DNA of 64,000 bases from Irpex lacteus (lineage: Eukaryota; Basidiomycota; Agaricomycetes; Polyporales; Irpicaceae): positions 1,488,001-1,552,000 of the forward strand of contig MQVO02000001.1 in assembly GCA_001986395.2 (NCBI GenBank). Reading direction: 5' to 3'. Under the pieces are notes generated by a model. It was not told the DNA's origin and did not search any database. It saw only the letters and a list, made by a program, of their open reading frames with translations. Within the stretch, counting starts at the first letter, position 1, and every line of letters begins with the position of its first letter. Shown one piece after another: positions 57,350-64,000 of this stretch. Made by a program: the position numbers and the translations under genes.

Positions 57350-60074
57350 GGCTGCAGCACTTTGCACGGAGGAGGACGACTCCGTGAAGGGTGGCGGGGT
57401 AACATTCGTCAGGACGCAGGTGGACCGGAGAGGCTTATGTACTGCATGTCATGCTGTCTGGAACTGAAGCCACACACTAGTTGATGGCTGCGATCTTGTC
57501 ATGAGATCAACCGGGAGTACGGTATACGATCGCACATGCAAGCCAATCAACGCGTGGAGAGCTATGATGATATGAGATGATATGTACTGCCCAAGTACGA
57601 CCAAGTGCATCCGTTTGAGTTATCTCCATAGCCATGCTTTTCTGATGTAGGGCTTGCAAGTTGTGATTGGTCGCCAGCCAAGCAGCTTGAATAGCTTAGG
57701 AAACATGACCCTTACTGGATGATGTAGTTATCAGGCCTCCTCCGATAGTCCGAGGAGGTGAACGCACAGTGGAATGTCAATTTAAGTTGCACCAAGCTGT
57801 GCATATTCCCCCCACGAGTATCTTTTAGGAAGGGAGAGGTACACTCTCACTCGCAAATACTCAGCTGTGCTTGTCGTTAGATGTCTCGAATACAGTTCAC
57901 TACAAGAAAGCTTCCTTGGCAGTTTTAATGCGGGTGCTGTAAATCGGTGGTAATGAGTAATTTTACAATGAATTACTGTATACACCCGGAACATGCGACA
58001 GTGATAACGTACCTAATCTCCCAGGCTAGAAGCATCACGTATGCGATGTGAGCACCTGCGTATCAGCCTAAAACGGAGAAAGTCATGGCTGTTATAGTTT
58101 GGAGAGCCCGGTATGCTATATCAACAAGCAAAGATGTATTCGCCATCCTGAACATCAATCGCAAACGATTGAGATGCGTGGAGCATGCTATGATGCATGG
58201 AAAGGTGAAGGTGGTAGAATAGATCAAATGATAGAAGAGCTACCTATATTCGGCTTCGGAAGCGGGCGAATTGCATGTGGTAGAAACGAAGAGTCAATGG
58301 AATCGGTCAGCTTCGACCACGAGCGTGATTGTACATCATCTACTTATCCACTTTTATGAGATACGCCATCTTATTGGTCTATCTACGGCATAAGTTCAAG
58401 CCTGTAGCTGGATTCCGTCAACAGGAAGCTTGCACTTCCTGTTTTTCAACGACACTAAGAGGAGTTCCCAACATCATTGATCAGTTCTGTGGATATGAGA
58501 ACGTCACCTTTGTGGAGTTTCGAACAGCCCGGACTCGGAAGGTCCGACGCCGAGATATAGCAGCCATAGTCGATGTCGAAGGTTGGCCGAAGAGTGGCGG
58601 GGCGCTACAATGCCTATGTTAATTAGATCGGAGGACAAGGTGAGCATGATCTATGCTAAGCCATGGCTCAGATTTCGGAAGTACCATGTCTCAAAATTTG
58701 TAGGCCGAGGGCTGTGTAAGAGGTTCGACATCTTGAGTGAACCACGTAGTGCCCCGTCACACCGTACCATGCCAATCTGCTTGTATATCAGTCACATCTC
58801 AGGCTATGCTGAACAGGGACACAACAATGACAGCTCTGAAAAACTCTTCCGAGATTTCGTAACCGTTTCTTGTCGCTCTGAAGCTTCGGGTCGACAGCTT
58901 TGGTTTGAGTTATATGCACTATCCAACACTTCTAGATTGTCAGAGGCTGTTTGATTTCTTCAAAATTATGAACGCACTTCCACCCGGTTTGGGTCTCCAA
59001 CACCATGTTGTGTTGTACAGCAAGAGGTCGTTGAAGTCCAAGTCCAACCTTCGCCGCGCACAACTTTCTATCTTACGGCGGATCAAACTCTATCACAAAG
59101 TGGATCACGTCGCTCAATCGGGAAGTCATCCCGCCGCTTGTCCCGAGGCCTTTGTGGCGTTTCTAGCTTTTGCCACCGCCTCGGCACCGGCCTGAAAGTG
59201 GTACTTTGTGGGCGTAACGTCAGTGTATCGATCGTTCGGAGCCTGCTGCCTGGGACTTGGTTCACCTACTTACCAAGCTCGAGGCATCCCGCACGTGAAA
59301 CCGGTAGGAGAGAGAATGGTACAAATTCATGTATTGGATAGTTGAAGACAACAGGAGTAACGCCAGCCTAGTATGTCACAATGTAGTAAAGGGTACGTAG
59401 TAGCAGTAGTGCGCGACGAGGTAGTAACGAGTTGGACGTAACCAACGCATCCCGAGAGAAACGATGGAAGGGTATACCACGGCTCGTGGTGGAGCACAAG
59501 AGGGGAATCCAAAAGGTCTAGGGAAGGGTGGTATAAACAAGAAGCAAAGGATGGGATGCGTTAAAATATTGTAAGGATGAAGTGAAAGGTCAGGCTCAAA
59601 AAAGCCATTAATTAGATGTTAAATCGAAAGCGAATATAGAAGCAAAATCAAGAAATCCTGGTATCGAAGCATAAATCCGAACATCCAGAAGCGAGGTAAC
59701 GAAATAGGACGAAAAGAGTAGGGGATGCAGGCAAGAAGATAAGCTTATATACGCTACATCACTGGTAAGTGAAAGCACGAATGACGAGTAGAAGATGCTT
59801 CGTCATGCATGGAAGAGAGGGGGAGGGACACGAGCAAAAGCCCAATAAAAGACACTGAAGCACAACATGCCCAATCAACATCAACATCAACAACAGTGTC
59901 CGTTAACAAGTCCATCAGGCCCATCATATACAACAGCACAAACAGCAACTTTTGGGGTGTACAAAAAATCGTTAGCAGTCAGATCTGCACATTATTCATC
60001 AGTACCGGAGCAACGCACGATACAGCAAACAAGGATACTCACAAATAGTAGCATTGAATCGTTGACATCCTCGG
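57350..60074. other. Intergenic, no supported gene (2.7 kb)
   Basis: No open frame here shows domain or membrane features, and no exon chain could be built. AT-rich stretches near 59.55-59.75 kb and CAACATCAACATCAACAACA near 59.88 kb are simple sequence. Part of the right end is the 3' flank of the SH3 gene. Confidence 0.45.
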
Positions 60075-62304
60075 TTAATGAACCACCTTTACAGGATTAG
60101 GCGGTACAACGAAGCCCGCATAGCTGCTCAGCCGCTTGGCCGCCAAAAACGCAGGAAGGTCCACATCGGGGCTTCTCAAACAGTCAATTGGGAACAGACC
60201 CCTATTTCCTGTTTGAACAACCTCCGCATATGCCCACCCGTCGTCGAACTGCTTCAGAACCTTGACCTCGTCGCCCGGGTTGACGGCAATCTCGTCTGAG
60301 AGTGCAGGGGCGAACGGACGAGAGACGCGTTCGATGGTGAACCTGGAGGTGGATGTGCCGGTGGTGCTGGCAGTGACGAAGGTCTCAGTAGTGTGATCAT
60401 TCGACGATGTGAAATCAGCGAAAGGGTTCTCGGGCGAGTCTTCGGCGGCAGTATAGAAGTCGACCGTTTCTTCAGAGACGGGTGACGTAGAGGTTGTACG
60501 AGGAGGATATTGGACGGATGCAGCATGCGAGATGGCGGGAGATGATTGATGGAAGAGTTGAGCAGAGTTGTGACGAGAATCAGGAGGGGCAGGGAAGGAC
60601 CAGCGTTCTGTGGGTGAGAAGGGGCGAACGGACATTGGGGTGGGGAGGTTGTGCGCGTCGTCGGAAAAAGGTGAGGGTGGGTTGATGGTGAGAACCTGCG
60701 AAGGCGACGGCGTTGGCCTGAAAAGGTTCTCGTCACCTGCACCCAAACTAATGAGGCTCTCGACGCTGTTCCTGTCTGAACTGCTGCGGACAGTGGGAGT
60801 AGCAGGTGTGAAGACAGTCGATGCCGATGGAGGCACCGTGACCGTCCCACCGCTGGCTTGGGTCATTTCCGAGTGCGCGTCAGAGCTCTGAGCCAAAGGC
60901 CATTCTGGTCCCAGGGGTAGTGGTGGAGGAGAACTCTGCCCGAACGGATCGTAGTCAATGTTTGTTCCAAAACTACTGCGAACCGACGGCGGCTTGCTCT
61001 TGTTGTTCTTGAAGTACCCAGAGCTGCTGACAGCGCCGTACGTCGAGGTGGGTTGCGTCGAACGGAACCACTGATGACGAGCAGCAACTCTTCTGCGGAC
61101 TGCTCGTCGGCGGAAAAAGAATACAAGAAGCAAAAGCGTTAGCAGTGCAGCAACAACTGCAATTGCCGCAATTGCTCCAGTGGGTAGGCCGTGGTGACCA
61201 GAAGCTGCATTCGAGCCAGTTCCTCCATCGATACCATTACCACCACCGTTATTTCCGTCGCCCGTCCCACCGCTACTGTGACTTCCACTGCCGCTTCCAC
61301 TCGTACCAGAACCACTCCCCGCAGTGCTTCCCTGTCCACTCTCACTGCCGGCTCCACTCCCAGTAGAGTTACCGCTTCCTCCACCAGTCCCGCTCGAGCC
61401 ACTGCCGCTGCCACCGCTACCGCCCGTTGAGTCTGCACCACCAGAGCTTCCATCACTACCAGTGGATTCGTTGCTGCCCGAGTCTCCCGATGAAGGAGTG
61501 CTTCCAACGTTAGCAATAGCCGCCTGAGTACGTACAGGAATTACAGAGCCGTTCGAGGTCGAGAAAATGACGACACTCGACGTTCCAGTCTGGGTCGTCG
61601 GTGACCCAGATGGGCTTTGTGCGGGTCCCGAACCTGAGCCAGAGCCGGAGTCTGCCCCCGACCCTGATGCATTTCCTCCTCCGCTGGGAGATTGCTGTCC
61701 GTTTGCGGGAGCATCTGCAGGAGGAGACTGACCCGAAGAAGAATTCGACCCGCCGCCTCCGGAGGAGTTGTTGTCGCTGCCTCCCTGCCCGTTTCCACCG
61801 CTATTACTTGAGCTGCCGCCGTTGTTGTTGGAGGATCCCGAGCCTGAAGTAGGCTGAGGGGAAGGAGCCGGCTGCGTTGCGGGAGGTTGAGGAGCTACCT
61901 GCGTCGGTGTCGGGGTTGGCGTGGACGGAGGAGTTGTTGTGGGAGGCGGCTACGTTGTACAAAAGTAGAACAATAGACCGCGTGCAAAAGGGGATAGTAG
62001 ATGATGCGCGAGTGTAACAAAAAATGAGGTTTCGCAATGAGATATTGGACTGTAAAAGGTCACGTACCTGTGTCGTGGTGGTGTGTGTCGTCTTCGGAGT
62101 GGGTTTCAGCGCACCAAAGTCAATGAGAGGGCTCCATGGCCCGTCTGACGGTTCAGCACCAATTACAGGATTGAGCCCGTCAAGCAGAGGTCCGAGGATG
62201 GGTATGTTGTCCGGGATTGGAAGATTAATGAAGGCAGGTGCCCTCTGGTGCAGTGCTTCATAGGGCCTCGTTTTGCGTGTCTTTACGAGTCGATCTGCGT
62301 GCAT
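60075..62304 (-). CDS. Single-pass membrane protein with C-terminal SH3 domain
   Basis: Exons 62304-62068 and 61949-60075 give 703 residues. Residues 1-79 are mixed; then comes a Pro/Thr segment and a very long Ser/Gly/Asn-rich, probably O-glycosylated stalk (about 95-335), interrupted by SSVVIFSTSNGSVIPV. A transmembrane helix lies at about 337-360 (GAIAAIAAVVAALLTLLLLV), followed at once by the stop-transfer FFFRRRAVRRR. The cytosolic part is disordered (about 375-610) and ends in an SH3 domain: ALSDEIAVNPGDEVKVLKQF, DDGWAYAEV, GNRGLFPIDCL. The architecture suggests a cell-surface sensor or adaptor analogous to Fus1- or Sho1-type proteins. No signal peptide is seen after the chosen ATG; an upstream exon might supply one. 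Function inferred only. Confidence 0.88.
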
Positions 62305-64000
62305 CAGGAGAAGGCGACGCGTTGTCGAACCCGTTGGCTGTTCGTAAGTTCAGACTGAAAAGAGTGTGAGCAACAAAAGAATGTGGTGTGCGCGTCGGAG
62401 GGACGCGACGAGATGAGCGTAGGAAACAAGAGAGAGTGAGAACGGTACCAGTAGACTATCGAGGACAAACGAGAAGGCGAACCAGAGCCGACCTCGTTGT
62501 CTGCAATCAGACAGAGTTTGGCTGTCGGTCACAAGCCGCATCCTCTCCCTTCGGACCAATCACGGATTTTCTTTCGTATTACCAGTACCTTGGCGCGGGT
62601 CTGATAAGGTCTGATACTTATTCAATTTCCCGGCCGGCTTATTCCGGCCAACTCTCTAGCCTCCCTCGCATTCACCGCTTGGTTCTGCACCGTCTGCTCG
62701 CCGTCTTCGCTGAATTCTCACTGCTGAACGCTGAACCTATTCTGCCAGCTCTGTGTACACGACCTTTTTGTTCTTCGCGCGAAATACGGTAGAGGTGATG
62801 CCGCTGAGAAGGCGATCAAAGGGATGCGCGGATTGCCATGAGCTGTCAGCGAGAGACAGCTGGCCTGACTGATGTGATAGCACCGCACCATGCTGCTCTC
62901 TGCGTCATTGCCTTGCAAATACTGACCGTTACTTGGACAACAGCGTATGAAACTTGCATATTGCTCATTGCTCCCTGTAGATCACGACTGTTGACCAGCG
63001 GCGGCCTTGTATCCGACCAAGGGATCCCTACATGGAGAATAAGAGTATGGCAACGAGGTAAGTCACACTACTATGTATGTGCGCAATATGATCACAGCCT
63101 AACCTTGAGTATAACCAACAGACCAGTCTGACAAGACACACCACCTATGCAGTTCGGACGCTTGGTTGTCACACATTTCCCCTGGGTCCTGATGACAACC
63201 GTATGGCCTCGTGCCAAATAACATTGAGAATTGTCTTCTAGACTAGGGGGGAATCGTGTGAATGAATTATCCTCGACGACGCCCCTCTCAGGCACCCACG
63301 AGGCTGCGAACACAGCGGGTCAGTTATGCACTTAAACCGACTGAGTCGAAGGTGAGAGCGGCGGAGGAAAAGGCACCCGTACCAATTCACTCCTGGTTCT
63401 CTGTCTCTTCATTATCGAGATGTGACTGATGTCTTCAACGTACGCGGTACACTCACGCATCAGCCTAGCAGTATAATCTCCAGCTTACATACAATCAAGG
63501 CTCAGTACATCACAAGTACTCCAAGTAACATGCGGCAGTCGTAGTTACCAACACTCCAGGCGCATCAGACACCGACTTGTGAGCTGTTTTCTCAATTGAG
63601 ATTTATCTGTAGAGTGCGCCGATGATTTTTGGCATGCCTGTACGTGATCCGACAGTGGAGTATATTGTCTTGCTGTACTGAACCAATGTAGAGAGTTATA
63701 CTGGCTGTGTAAAATGACGTTTCGTCGTGAATTGAGTGAGGCTCAACGGTACGGTTCGTCACATGGATAGTACGAAGTACGCATATGACCCATCGCATAG
63801 TCTGCTTTTCCGTCTGTCCCAGCAGCATGTCCGTGCCCGTGCACAAGCCAAGACAGTTTCACTGTTGCGGAAATGTGGTACATGTAAGTCAATGTCTTCT
63901 TTAAACTACTTGAATTCATCTCATACATACACATGATCCACTTCCACCCTTCAAACCTTCTCAAACCAAACTCCTGCTGTATCCTTAACACTCCCTCCTC
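62305..64000. other. Intergenic, no supported gene
   Basis: The first few hundred bases are the promoter side of the SH3 gene. Beyond that, no frame has recognisable features. A gene may begin past the right edge. Confidence 0.45.

Noticed and set aside
1..64000. CRISPR arrays, operons, bacterial insertion sequences
   Set aside because: Spliced genes and eukaryotic families throughout; no regularly spaced direct repeats were seen.

Overview
The window reads as nuclear DNA of an agaricomycete (mushroom-forming) basidiomycete, possibly a polypore-type species; the exact taxon is inference. The reasons are many short (about 50-60 bp) GT-AG introns per gene, a class I hydrophobin, F-box, BTB and DUF6533 membrane-protein families of the kind expanded in Agaricomycetes, and a KDZ (Kyakuja-Dileera-Zisupton) DNA transposon. 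All gene models were spliced by eye, and reading phase was checked across the junctions of the main models.

Layout. 0-7 kb: a Ser/Pro-rich hypothetical gene (minus strand), a gene-poor stretch, then a hydrophobin (5985-6515). 7.0-17.6 kb: nested mobile DNA. A 585-bp inverted-repeat element (7027-7611) is abutted by a complete 9.1-kb KDZ transposon (7612-16729), which has 762-bp near-identical terminal inverted repeats and a perfect 8-bp target duplication. It carries a 7-exon transposase (minus) and two plus-strand passenger genes, one of them HMG-box-like. The transposase has a single-base frameshift and the HMG-like gene an in-frame TAG. An older repeat unit lies to the right, and an 11-bp direct repeat brackets the whole nest. 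17.9-26 kb: F-box gene, eIF3i, BTB/POZ gene and a zinc-independent MDR oxidoreductase flanked by a duplicated non-coding segment. 28.4-31.9 kb: a large FYRN/FYRC protein. 32-38 kb: an AT-motif repeat tract and two convergent DUF6533 membrane-protein paralogues. 39-43 kb: a small secreted cysteine-rich protein made of two near-identical BAS2-like repeats, and a second F-box gene. 43.7-62.3 kb: a housekeeping-rich block with NTA1, BMS1, 2-oxoglutarate dehydrogenase E1 (KGD1), a CaiB/BaiF CoA-transferase of the SUGCT type, a seven-helix membrane protein and a single-pass SH3 membrane protein.

Functional links. KGD1 and the CoA-transferase are divergently transcribed across about 590 bp. Both are predicted mitochondrial and touch succinyl-CoA/dicarboxylate metabolism, which makes shared promoter control plausible. 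NTA1 and BMS1 share a 412-bp divergent promoter but act in different pathways (N-degron versus ribosome assembly). The most unusual object is the multi-gene KDZ element, for its passenger genes, its long inverted repeats, its two apparent lesions and its insertion exactly at the end of another element.
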